From Blastocystis hominis (Eukaryota > Sar > Bigyra > Opalinata > Blastocystidae), in contig NW_013171827.1 of the NCBI RefSeq assembly GCF_000151665.1, forward strand, positions 579,066-643,065: a stretch of 64,000 nt of DNA, written 5' to 3'. The notes below the pieces were generated by a model. The model had not been told where the DNA came from, made no database searches, and worked only from the letters and a program-made list of their open reading frames with translations. This document shows, piece after piece, positions 52,783 through 63,113 of this stretch (its first letter is position 1; every line of letters starts with the position of its first letter). A program made the position numbers and the translations under genes.

Positions 52783-52870
52783 TGTGATGTGATTCATATG
52801 GTATGATTGGTATATATGATATTATAAGAACGAAAATATGTGAATTTCTTTTCCTGGTAATTGTTGGGCT

Positions 52871-52878
52871 GTTTGTTG
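52871..52878 (+). terminator. TGTTTGTT motif between NhaC and ABC1 kinase
   Basis: Lies 89 nt after the NhaC stop and 40 nt before the next ATG; the likely poly(A) signal of NhaC. Confidence 0.6.
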
Positions 52879-52917
52879 AACACTACTCATTTTTGATTGG
52901 AAGCTGCTTCGCGGCGA

Positions 52918-54740
52918 TGGCGTTGTCGGTGCTGCGGAACCACAAACTGTTGTCGCTCTTAGGTTTTTCGACGTGTGCCGGAGCTTTGGCGATGACCAAT
53001 GACAAGTGGAGGTGGCAACTCGATATGGAGGTTGATGGGTAGGTGGAAGGCGATTGAGGAAGCAAAGGGACTGACCCGAAGCGTGGATTTTGTTTTCACT
53101 CTGGGAACAGTCTTGCTTGACTATAAGTTGTCATTTTACAACGTGGAGGAGGGGACAGCTGAATACGATAAGGTTTACCACACCGTCAACCAGCGATGTG
53201 CTGAACGAACGCTTCGCATGTGCAAACGCCTCGGTGGCTACTATATTAAATTCGGGCAGATGGTTTCCACGCTCGACCAGGGCGTACCACAAGAATGGGT
53301 CCAAACTCTTTCCCAGTGTCAGGTACGCGCTTTTCTCTGCGATTATTTGTAATACATTCTAGGACAAAGCAACTCCCGTTCCCTTTTCCGCAATCTCCCG
53401 TGTGATGACCGAAGATCTCGGTGTCGATCCAGACAAAGTGTTCCAAACGATCGACGAGTATCCGATCGGTGCGGCATCGCTCGCTCAGGTCCATCGCGCA
53501 GTGCTACGCTCCGGCGAAGAGGTGGCCGTCAAAATCCAATACCCGTCGATTCGGCGTTTTACGCTGATCGACATGCGCGATTGCGATGTTTTCTTTTTCT
53601 TGTTTGTTGCTGAAACGTAGTGGGCTACGCGCGTGATCAAGCGCCTGTTCCCTACGTTCGAGTTTACTGTTTGTTCGAAATGCATGGAATGAATTGTAGT
53701 GGTTCGTTCCGCGGTTTAAACGCAATGTGTTGCAGGAAATCGACTTTTCGATCGAAGCGACCAACACGAAAGTGTGTCGCGAATTTTTCGAAGGAAACGA
53801 ATCGATTTACGTTCCGAAAATATACGATTCGTTGTGTTCGAAGCGATTGTGCGTGATGGAGTTCATTCATGGAGTGAAAGTGAACGATGTGGAGCAAATC
53901 CGAAAGGAGGGAATCGAAACAAAGCAGGTCGCACGGCTGTGCGTGCAGGCTTTCGCTGCGATGATCTTCCAGGCTCCTTTCCTTCATGTGGACCCGCACG
54001 CGGGGAATTTGTTTGTTCGAAAACAGAAGAACGGAAAGCCACAGCTTGTGTTGTTGGATCACGGAATGTATAACTACTTTGAGAAGGGCTTTAACGAGTT
54101 TATCCAGGAGTTGTGGCTCGCGATGGTCGCGCAGGACCAGTCGCGCGTGAATGAATTGTGCAGCGTGTATCAGTTGGAGCGATTTGCGCAGCTGATTTCG
54201 TTGTCGATGACGGGACGTTCGATGACGTCCCACAACAAATTTGGAGAGGAAATGAGCGGAGAGCTGCACGATTCGATCGAGGAGCGAATGAAACACGCGA
54301 TGCAGACCGTAACGATGGAGATCTTTGAGAAGCGAATCGGAATCGTGCGTGTGTCTCCGCGAGTTTAGGCGTAGATTTCGGATATGATGGCAGCAATGCC
54401 TCGCGATTTGATGTACGTGTTCCGCGTGATCGAAATGATGCGCGGATTGCTTCGCTTGCTGGGCGGATCGGAGAGCGATCGGCTTCGCATTATGACGACG
54501 GAGGCGATCAAGTAGGGGAGGGAGCAGGGGATAAAACGCAGAGGAAAAGCGCTGCGTGATGAAACGAAATATTCGTGGATCGTGGCGTTGCGGTTTCGGA
54601 TCTATTTGTGGATGCTGCAGTTCCGTCTCTGGCTGAATGATTTGTATATCGAGTTGTATTTCCGCTATTATCTGCGAAATGGGTATGAAATGGAGTTCGA
54701 CCCGGATGTGGTATTTAACCAGCTGGTGAAACGGTCGTAA
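52918..54740 (+). CDS. ABC1/ADCK (UbiB-type) atypical kinase
   Basis: The UbiB family supports quinone synthesis and lipid homeostasis in mitochondria. The N terminus (LRNHKLLSLLGFSTCAGALAM) may target the organelle. Motifs: RLGGYYIKFGQMVSTL (KxGQ), PIGAASLAQVHRAVLRSGEEVAVKIQYP, EIDFSIEATN, VMEFIHGVKV, HVDPHAGNLFVR, LLDHGMY (DFG equivalent), ending YEMEFDPDVVFNQLVKRS. Introns 53012-53042, 53323-53362, 53588-53620, 53669-53699, about 54350-54379 and 54512-54541. Two of these contain TGTTTGTT (53601, 53668). TAA at 54738-54740, motif at 54790. Most like ADCK1/ADCK5. Confidence 0.9.
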
Positions 54741-55142
54741 TGCTGGATGGGTTCGTTTAGGAAGGGTGATTTGTTTTGTTTATTTTGGTTGTTTGTTGAA
54801 GAAGTGTGTATATATGTGGGTGTGGGTGAGGGTTGACAGAGATGAGTGAATCAGTAGAATAAATCAATGTGTGGAATATGAAGAAGAATAATGAAATGAA
54901 ATGAAATGAATTGAATTGTGTATGTTGTGTGTGTTAATAGGAATTATCTTTACAGAAAGGATGGAAAAGAGTAAATGAACACTTTGAATGAAAAACTCTT
55001 GCTATATGATTCCTACCTATTCTATAAAAAGTACTCACCCCATTGTTTCATTCCCCTTCCTCAACTACCTCACATTTCCCATTCTCCCCATTTCACTCTC
55101 AAACAAACAATTTAATACACCAATTCACTATTTCCACTCCCT
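54741..55142. other. Intergenic between convergent genes
   Basis: Contains TGTTTGTT (54790, plus, for the kinase) and AACAAACA (55102, for the CW gene), with ATGAA repeats near 54890-54910. No gene seen. Confidence 0.6.
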
Positions 55143-56079
55143 TCAATTCGATTCGGGAACCAACTTCTCAAAGAAACATTCCTTCCGTGGCATCCATGAT
55201 TTCTCCTTTTTCTCCTTTTTCTTCGTTACAACGAATCCCTCGCGCAGCTGCGGATACGAGCACGTCGCCACCTCCTCATCCCACGTATTCATGATACAAA
55301 ACCACGGATCCGACTGCGGCATCATCACGTGCTCCGGTACAAATCGCCATTTCCCGCAAAACGGATTCTGGCACCGAATCCATTTCTCACCGCTCTATTT
55401 TAAAATAAACCGCGGAAGTCGTACCTCAGGATCGATGAAACGGTTCGCATCATGCGCGTCGACGTCGTTGGAATGCGAAGAAGGCAAGTAAAAATGATTC
55501 GGTTTCGAAGGAGGATTCGAATTCGATGGAGAAACCGTGGAATTCGTGGAAACCGTGGAAGTGGTGGGATCCGATTTGGGGGGTTCGCTGGAAGGTTCAG
55601 TGATCGGGTTTTTACTTTCTTCGATTTTTTCCTTCGCTTCCACAGCAGTAGAAGTAGAAGCAGAAGCAGAAGCAGCAACAGCAGAAGTAGAAGCAGAAGC
55701 AACAACAGCAGAAGTAGAAGCAGATGATGTCGATGTCGATGTCGATGGTTGTGAAGCAGGCACAGAAATAGGAACATTCACAGAAGTAGGCGCATTTACA
55801 GACATTGGAATGCTTGCAGGAGCTGGAGCTGGTGCAGGAGCAGGAGCTGGTGCAGGAGCTGGCACTGAAACGGGAGCAACGCCTGGAAGTGGCATTGGAA
55901 TGCCTGTAGATCCAGCAACGGAAGCTGGTTCGAATTTAGTATTTATATGTGCGGTTCTACTTGTAATTCACAATCCACTTCCAATCAAATTACATTGGAT
56001 TTGGAGCCTTCTCTTCCAATTTTACATCCTACAAAATCACATCTAAAATTCAAAAATGAACAATGCGAGGCAAATTCAT
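55143..56079 (-). CDS. CW-type zinc-finger protein
   Basis: CW fingers read histone H3 K4 methylation. Start MNLPRI, introns 56029-56061 and 55957-55993, then DVKLEEKAPNPITAHINTK and a long low-complexity stretch: Ala-Pro repeats, then Ser-Ala-Thr repeats coded by AGCAGAAG-like units (55640-55730), then Ser/Pro/Asn. After FIDPE and a 30-nt intron near 55395-55424 comes the CW domain: WIRCQNPFCGKWRFVP ... DPWFCIMN ... EEVATCSYPQ (four Cys plus three Trp). It ends EKLVPESN. Probably a chromatin reader. Confidence 0.82.
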
Positions 56080-56212
56080 CTGCAAGGGCTGCTCGAGCAT
56101 ATTTGGCTTTGCCACCTCATTCGCCGTGGGTGTAGTCGTCGGAATATTCTACGATTCATTGAAAAGTTCAAAACGAACCATTCTTCGGTCAGACAAGCTC
56201 TCCGATGAATAA
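56063..56212 (+). CDS. Possible 49-residue membrane protein
   Basis: MRGKFICKGCSSIFG, hydrophobic FATSFAVGVVVGIFY, then a basic tail ending LSDE and TAA at 56210-56212. A single-pass topology is plausible. The start overlaps, antisense, the first exon of the CW gene. No homologue recognised and no TGTTTGTT follows, so it may be chance. Confidence 0.4.
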   Translation: MRGKFICKGCSSIFGFATSFAVGVVVGIFYDSLKSSKRTILRSDKLSDE

Positions 56213-56249
56213 ATCCAATTGCATTGTCTTGAAGAATCCAACAAACAAT

Positions 56250-57259
56250 TCATTCAACTTTCCTATATAAACACTGAACCCAAACTCGGTGCATCTCTGT
56301 GTTCGTCTTTCGGTTTCGAATACACCTTCTCACATACTTATTCTCGATCTTTTCAAGCCCATGTCGTCGAAAGAGCGCATCCAACTCATCTATGTCAAAT
56401 CTCTCTCTCTCTACTTCTACCAATATCAAAAAAGTAAGCTAACGTTCCATCCTGTCGTGCATACAAATTGTCTTCGATTTTTCGTGTTGGCTTAAATCGC
56501 ATCTGTGCCATATCGTACCTTCCATAGTCTCGGAACATCAGAACTCCGCCTTTCTTCAGTCCCTATCCTATCAATTCGATGGAACGACGACTACATGCAA
56601 TGCGTGCTCCATGAACAAGTCCATGTTTTGTGGGTTCACTGCAGAGAGAACAAACAAAATCAACAAGAAATCGCAACCCTCCGAAGGAACCTTGTCACGA
56701 ATATCATCTTTTACCAGATCGGCTTGCCACACAACCATTCGTGTTGAATCGAAATCTGGGCTTTTCTGCTTGTGATGATGCGATTCAAAACGCACGTGAA
56801 TGATGTCGACCGCAGACTTGGCGAAATCACAGGCATAGAGCTGAAGGGTGGGATATTTTGCACAAAGCGGAAAAAAGGCGTTGCCAACTCCACATCCTAC
56901 TTCGAATAAGGAGAATTGCTTGCTCTGGGAGAGAAGGTGTGAACACATAAGCAAACCTCATTGGATTCAAACGACTGGAGTGCATCGAAAACGAGGTCCA
57001 AATAGTGCCGATCCTTAAAGAACCGATTCCCGTTGTGTTTGTAGAAATCGTTCCAGAAGCGACCCGCATTCTTGTTAAAATTCTCTATTCGTAAAGCGCG
57101 CACTTCTCATTCGATACGTGCCCAATAAGGCGACAAAGAGCCTTGTGCTTGAGCCAATTGCTCCTTTAGCATCTTTTCACGTTCGGGATCGTACTCCTCG
57201 TTGTACGTGAGTTCAAAATCATTTTCCAAATCGGTAGATTCTACTTGAGGATCAGTCAT
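56250..57259 (-). CDS. METTL2/6/8-like tRNA N3-methylcytidine methyltransferase
   Basis: SAM-dependent m3C32 modification of tRNA. MTDPQVESTDLEND, EREKMLKEQLAQAQGSLSPYW, intron, NFNKNAGRFWNDFYKHNGNRFFKDRHYLDLVF, then SAM motif I FEVGCGVGNAFFPL, YACDFAKSAVD, FVLSAVNPQNM, and the family-specific GVLMFRDYGRYDMAQMRFK, DGTLAYFF, YVRRCIRNRKTNTEMHRVWVQC. Four introns of about 30-33 nt. The TGA at 56250-56252 is followed by minus TGTTTGTT (56240-56247). Confidence 0.92.
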
Positions 57260-57407
57260 AGAATTGTATGAAAAATGTTTTCGTTCTACTATAGCAATGC
57301 AATTAAGAAAAGGGGACCGAAAGAAGCATGAGAAAGAACAATTGTGGGCAAAAGAAACTCCTACCAAATGAGTTGATATTTCAATATGCCTGTTCTACTA
57401 GTGTCCG

Positions 57408-57733
57408 ATGCCTCGTAGTAGGCAATTCTTATGTTTCTTTCAATGCACAGAGCCAAAGGAGAGTAAGACTACTGTTCAAAAACGTTCTGTCTCACGGCAA
57501 ACTGGGCATCGTTCGAATAGGTTCGATTTGATATTCTCTTTTCTGACGTTTGTAGAATATATGCTTCCTATCAATTTAGTGACAAAGGTAAGCAAGCTTT
57601 CCGGAGTTGAGCTAAAGATGCGCAATTAATACGCGAAAACTTAGTCGATCAGTTGAAGAGTTTAGAAATGATCGAATTGATATCATTAATGAACCTCATC
57701 GATGTTTGTGTTCTGATTTTGTCTAAAAAGTAG
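57408..57733 (+). CDS. Small basic protein, unrecognised
   Basis: If introns follow MP, NR and SDK, the frame reads PKESKTTVQKRSVSRQTGHR, then IYASYQFSDKDAQLIRENLV, DQLKSLEMIELISLMNLIDV, with a stop at 57731. All three junctions are GT-AG and keep frame, which supports a real gene of about 75 residues. No domain recognised. A final intron after LID is possible. Confidence 0.45.
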
Positions 57734-57867
57734 AATAGTTCGAGCGTTATTCGTGAATCAGGTAGGGAATGAATAGGAGTTGCTGATTTCTAGACGTCTC
57801 AGCATACAGCCCTATCTTTCGCGTACGCCTTGCGTTTCTCGTCTAACACTTTCAGGAATGCCTTCGC

Positions 57868-60646
57868 ATGCTGCTTCTGTTCACTCCCAGCCAACGCCAC
57901 GAAATCTCCCAATACATCTTCTACTCGAAGGGCAGCGGCATTCCCTGGGACCAAGTACTCCTTTTTTTCCACCGCCCGATCTCTTCTCTCTAGGTGAGTC
58001 TCTACCTCCAGCGATGCCTGACCAACTCCCCCGAATGCGAGACTCCCCGCGTCATCCACGGTCCCCCCGACCGCGGCGTGTCCCTCCCCCGTCCCTCCTT
58101 CCCCCCGGACCGAATCCACCACTCCTTCTCCTACCTCCCCACCGAGCAGTTCACCGAGCCGCTTCCACGTTTCCACTTTTCAACCGATCACTTGTCCTTC
58201 CCTCTCTCCTCCTCGCTCTACGGCAATGAAACGCCCGCGCACCGAATTCTGCCGCGTCGGTCGTCGCGCACCGAATCTCCCTCCGCGATGCCGACGCGTT
58301 TCCAGCGCTCAGCGCGCTTCGATTCCGATCGAATTCGCTCCGAGTACGATTCCTATGGTAGCCAGAACCGCGGGAGAGCGTGACAGAAATAGGGTCGTTT
58401 TCTGGAAACCCGCGGGGAGGAGCGAGTTTGTTCGCGCTGACGTCGGAGGGGCAAGGGGACCGTTATTTGGAGAAGGACGAAATTGGGACCCCGGTACCCA
58501 AATGTCCCCTAATGGCTCACAATCAGGACAGTCGGTACCGGCGGTTTTCGCTGCATTTTAGCCGGGAAATCGAGATCGAGATTCACTCGGCGTGGGAAAG
58601 CACGCACCGCTTCCAAATCCAAGGTGAGTTTCCCCGGTTTCCCCGTTCCATGCAGGGATTCAGCTGTTCGACGTGAAGGGGCGTTTTCTGCACATCTCGG
58701 AAATCGGGGAGATTTTTACCATTCCGGAAATCGGGCAGAGCGATCAGCGCACGTTGGCCAGGATTTTCGAGGCGAACGAGGCGATTTCCGCAGCTCTGGG
58801 TGGGTCCCGCGGGGAGCGAGGCGATGACGCGTAGAGTGTCTGCCGCTGACGATTCGGTGCGTGTTCAAGGAGCCGGTTTCGGTGGGGAAGATTCGGTTCG
58901 TGAACGGCGGAGGCGCGCCGGACTTGGGAGTTTGCCGCTTGTTGGTGCGCGAGGACGGGGTTCCCGCGTTCCAGGGCGTTTTAAAGCGCGGAGAGGTCGC
59001 GTCGGAAGGGAACGCTGAGCGTGTAGGGCAACGAAACGGTCGTGGCGCTGCAGGAGAGCGAGGACGCCCCGCAGCTCGCGCTCTCCCCGCGGCAACGCCG
59101 CGTGTCTTCGCATTTCCAGTCCAATCCGCCCAATCCGCCCAGTCCGAACAGTTCGAACGGCCGTAACAGTCCCAACAACCCGAACAGCCTTAACAGCCTT
59201 AACAGTCTTAGCAGTCTGAACAACCCGAACAACCCGAACAGCCTTAACAGCCTTAACAGTCTCTCCAACCCCACCAGCCTTAACAGCCTTAACAGCCGTA
59301 ACAGTCCCCGGAGCGCGAGCAGCTTGCATCGCTACCGCAGTCCGAACCAATTCTCGCGGCGTCTGTCCGCTTTTTCAGAATTCCTCAAATACAGATCGCC
59401 CTCTCTGGTCTCGATCTCCGAAAACATGGCCGATTTCGGGAGCTCCCCGCGGTACGTGACGTCGACGTCGCTGACGGTGATCCTGCTGGAGCCGTGGGGG
59501 TCTGGGAACTACGTGGGGCTGACGGGTCTGGAGGTGGTGACGCTGAACCAGCAGAAAGTGTCGCTGACGCCGGGGCAGATCGCGGTGTTTCCGCGCGAGC
59601 TGATGAACGTGGGGTGGGAAGGGATGGTTGGGAACTTCGGAGCGCTGTTTGACGGCGTCAATCAGACGACGGACGTGAACCACATGTGGCTGGTCCCCGC
59701 GGTGATCGAGGGGAAGCACCCGATGATCCAGATCCGGTTCCCCGTTTTAATGCCGATTTGTGGAATCCGGATTTTCAATTTCAACTCGAACTCGATCGAA
59801 GCCTTCAATGGGGCCAAGTTCATCCAGATCTTCTGCAATGGGTCCATGATTGGCGTACGGTTCCACGGTTGGTTCTCCTTTGCAGAACTCGAAACTCCTC
59901 ATTCGCAAGGCCCCGGGCGTTTCCTTCTTCGACTACTCGCAGTACATTCCTTTAATCGAGCCCAAAACCTCCCTGACGAAGCTCCCGTCCCTTCGGAATT
60001 TCGCGATCGTTCATTCGCCGAGACGGGTCGAGCAGGATTTTGTTTGCCCGCTCCATCCCTGCGGCTTTGTGCTGAAGCTCCAGATCGAATCCACGTGGGG
60101 AGACCGGAGTTTCGTCGGTCTGTACCATTTGGAGGTTCTGGACCCATCTGGGACCAAAATCGACATATGTCCCCAAAACATCCACCCATTTCCGGTACCG
60201 CAAACGGTGCTGTACGACAATAATCGGACCTATGAGCCCCAAATGATCAATATTCAAATAGGGACATGGGGGACAAATGATAGTTGGTGTGTCCCAATCG
60301 TGAACAGTGGAAACAGAGAAGAACAGAGCGACATAGTCAATTGTCTCTTTGTGTTCTTTGACGTCCCCGTGATTATCGGGTGTGTGAAGGTACTCCCGCG
60401 GGGAATCGTGAAGAGTAGCTATGGAACTATCGTCGCGTGCCTTCGTGCGGAATTCGTGCGTTTTCGCTGTGGCTGGACGGGAATCTGCTGTTCTCCGGGG
60501 AGCTCCGAAAATGGAGTTCGGGTAATGGAGAGGGGCAGAGCGTTCTGTTTACGGATAATGCGGCGCTGATTGAGAGGGAGGAGAGGAACGTGCGGGGCGA
60601 AGGGGACGTGAAATGTAGGTGTATCGAGCGCCGGCGGGATCGATAA
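57868..60646 (+). CDS. KATNIP: Katanin-interacting protein (KATNIP) homologue with DUF4457 repeats
   Basis: KATNIP is a basal-body and microtubule protein. The N terminus has HEISQYIFYSKGSGIPWDQV. Successive sandwich-like modules follow: GIQLFDVKGRFLHIS, CVFKEPVSVGKIRFVNGGG; then a Ser/Asn-Leu repeat linker (59100-59330); then EPWGSGNYVGLTGLEVV ... LFDGVNQTTDVNHMWLVP ... IRIFNFNSNSIEAFNGAKFI; then FDYSQYIPL; then a last module with ESTWGDRSFVGLYHLEVLD and the hallmark LWNYRRVPSCGIRAFSLWLDG. Introns at about 57951-57992, 58357-58391, 58624-58655, 58800-58834, 59007-59037, 59832-59863 and 60390-60418. Stop TAA at 60644-60646, TGTTTGTT at 60745. Confidence 0.83.
59158..59306 (+). repeat. Short tandem repeat coding Asn-Ser-Leu
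   Basis: AACAGCCTTAACAGCCTT-type and AACAACCCGAACAACCCG-type units encode NSLNSLNSL and NNPNNPNS in the KATNIP linker. Confidence 0.85.
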
Positions 60647-60928
60647 AGTTTATAAAGGATGATGAAGGGGGGTAGAAGAGAAGAGAAGAGAAGAGAAGAG
60701 AGAATGGTTTGGATTTATTGGTTTTGGTTGTACCCTAGTGGGGGTGTTTGTTGAAAGAATGGAGTGGTGTGGAATGGAACAATAGAGCGGAGACACAGTG
60801 CGATTAGGATAAGAGGGTGGATAGGATACGAGAATTGGAGTAAGGATGGATTTTAATTGCTTCTTCTTTGAAGAACACTATGCTGGTTACAGGTTCTTTA
60901 CTTATACCTTGTTCATTCAACAAACACT
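60647..60928. other. Intergenic with AAGAG microsatellite
   Basis: AGAAG/AGAGA repeat at 60673-60702; TGTTTGTT for KATNIP at 60745; AACAAACA at 60919 for the next minus gene. Confidence 0.6.
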
Positions 60929-61259
60929 TCAATCCGTTTCAAATTTTACTATATACACACTTCCCTTTTCTTCAAATACCGCGCAGCAAGGCAAATCTCC
61001 GTAAAACCCCGTCAAATCGAATACTGCCGTCGCGATTGCTCCCTTTCGATTGATCACATCGTTCCTCCAGAAATCCGGCATGGGTACGAAGCAAACACAG
61101 TCGTTCTAGTTTAAAAAATTCTCATCGAATTCTACCACGTTGTATCGATAGGAATGCACCACCAATTAGTTTTCTCCCTGTAAATTACAAAATAACCAAG
61201 GGAGAAGGGCGTGTTCTCACCTGCTGATACTCCAAACCATGTATGTTCAGAGTGATTTC
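60929..61259 (-). CDS. Unrecognised gene, 3' exons only
   Basis: The last exon reads VPMPDFWRNDVINRKGAIAT, AVFDLTGFYGDLPCCAVFEE, VYIVKFETD, with a stop followed by minus TGTTTGTT (60919), which argues for a real gene. Upstream pieces EITLNIHGLEYQQ and EKTNWWCIPIDTT are bounded by AG and GT, but I could not join them in frame or find the start. No family recognised. Confidence 0.5.
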
Positions 61260-61452
61260 CTATTAATCGATTATGGTGTTAGCGAGAAACAAATGTTAAT
61301 CGTTGGTATGGAATTGATGTGATTTTTGAGAATAAGCACAAACAATTTCGATTGAAATTATTAATACAATAATACACGTTTATTGTTAACAATTATATAT
61401 CACTATGTGCTTTCAAACAAACAAAAATGCTATCATATTACACATTTAGTAT

Positions 61453-62064
61453 TTACTTCTTCAAATTCACCAAGAACTTCGAGATTCCTGCATTGTTAGG
61501 AACGAAAGTTTTATCACCTTCGTGCCAGTTCGCAGGACAGACTTCTCCGTGTACATCACTGAACTGAAGTCCCTTGATCACACGGATCGTTTCATCCACA
61601 CTACGACCAACTCCATTATCATTTATATAAATATGACGGATTTTCTGATTCGGATCGATCAAGAACAATCCTCGGAAAGCTTGAGCGTAATCCAAACCCG
61701 ATTTATCTTCATTGTATACTCCATAGTTCTTCATCGTCTCACGAGTCACATCCGAAAGCAACGGAATATTGATAAGACCACCCAGTCCACCCTCGGAACG
61801 GGATGCCTTCAACCAACTCAAATGAGTATAAGGAGAATCTCCAGAAATTCCAAGCACCACAGTGTTCACTGCAGCCAACTTGTCCGCAGCATCATTATAA
61901 GCAAATATTTCGGTGGGACAAACGAAAGTCCAATCCATGGGGTAGAACAACAGAATTACCCACTTTCCCTTGTAGTTATCAAGCGAAATATTAGAAATTG
62001 TTTCAGTTCCTTGAGCTCCATTCAAACAAAAGTTGGGAGCAGTTTGACGAATCGTGACGGGCAT
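61453..62064 (-). CDS. Typical 2-Cys peroxiredoxin
   Basis: Reduces peroxides using thioredoxin-type donors. 203 residues, intronless. Peroxidatic Cys in DWTFVCPTEIFAYND, GISGDSPYTHLSW, the GGLG loop that marks overoxidation-prone Prx (GGLGGLINIPLL), YGVYNEDKSGLDYAQAFRGLFLIDP, and the resolving Cys in GEVCPANWHEGDK. The C-terminal YF motif is absent, so it may resist inactivation. Probably cytosolic (no presequence). Minus TGTTTGTT at 61416. Confidence 0.95.
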   Translation of the reverse strand: MPVTIRQTAPNFCLNGAQGTETISNISLDNYKGKWVILLFYPMDWTFVCPTEIFAYNDAADKLAAVNTVVLGISGDSPYTHLSWLKASRSEGGLGGLINIPLLSDVTRETMKNYGVYNEDKSGLDYAQAFRGLFLIDPNQKIRHIYINDNGVGRSVDETIRVIKGLQFSDVHGEVCPANWHEGDKTFVPNNAGISKFLVNLKK

Positions 62065-62765
62065 TTCTTAACTTGAGTAAATATAGATAAACAAACAAAT
62101 AAATAATTAATGAATATTAATGTAGAAAGATAGCTCATTTTTGAACAAAGAAAAGGTTGGGAACAAATGAATGAAACTCCCTTCTTTTCTCAAGGATTGT
62201 GAATATACGACAATCGTACAGTTTTTGAATGATAATGGAAAATATGGAAAATAGAATGAATAGTAGAATAGATTAGCAACACAGAATTGGATACTTGTAG
62301 ATGAATATAAATGGAGTAAAAATTTAGATGTTCTGTTGTTTTAATTGAAGAGTTGATATAATAAAGAAACAATTACCAAATTGTATTGACCTCTTTTATG
62401 AAGTTGAGGTAATTCTTATTGCAACTTATCATTTCCAAGTAACATAGAAGAAAACGAAATACATCTGTTCAAATTATCACAATTACAGCAACTTATTATT
62501 GCAAATCAACACTAAGTGTTTCCATACAAAACTAAATACGAAGGAATGTCGCTCTTTTGAAATTTCATTCTCTCCTTATGTATAAACCACACATTTCAAA
62601 AAATGTGATTCTTAAGAACAAAGTTAAAATTGAAATATCCTATATACACTGACTTGATAGAAAGGCATATCATAATGTAAAAATGTAAATTCGAAAAATG
62701 GGGACACAAATGGGGAACAATTACATAGACAACAAAGATTTCAGAGAAATGTAAGTAGTAGGGGA
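62065..62765. other. AT-rich intergenic stretch
   Basis: 5' flank of the peroxiredoxin and AT-rich DNA with no supported ORF, up to the tandem repeats. Confidence 0.55.
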
Positions 62766-62766
62766 A

Positions 62767-63030
62767 TGGCGTAAAACACGCGGAAATCCATTTCCTACCA
62801 AATAACCGCGGAAATCAATTTTCGACCATTTTCGACCATTTTTTGCCATTTTTTGCCATTGTCTTCCTGACCACCTCGATAGCCATGGCGTAAAACACGC
62901 GGAAATCCATTTCCTACCAAATAACCGCGGTGAACTTTTTTTTCTGCCATTTCCACCATTTTCTGCCATTGCCTGCCTGGCTACCGTATTGTCCATAACA
63001 AGAAACGCGCGGAAACCCATGGCTGCCAAT
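62767..63030. repeat. 119-bp tandem repeat, two clear copies and a decayed third
   Basis: The block TGGCGTAAAACACGCGGAAA starts at 62767 and again at 62886, followed each time by ATAACCGCGG and CCATTTT/TGCCATT runs. A diverged third copy starts near 62999 (ACGCGCGGAAACCCATGG). It abuts the polymerase-bearing element and may be part of its terminal region. Confidence 0.8.
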
Positions 63031-63113
63031 TTCGGCAAATTTCTGCAATGTTAACCTGACTTCCATTGTAGGCCATGGTATCCATGGTTGTCCAAAGTGA
63101 AAGATTGCTTCCT

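Noticed and set aside
51457-52797. 446-codon minus-strand open frame
   Set aside because: Exact antisense of the NhaC gene, composed of His/Arg/Gly-rich low-complexity sequence.
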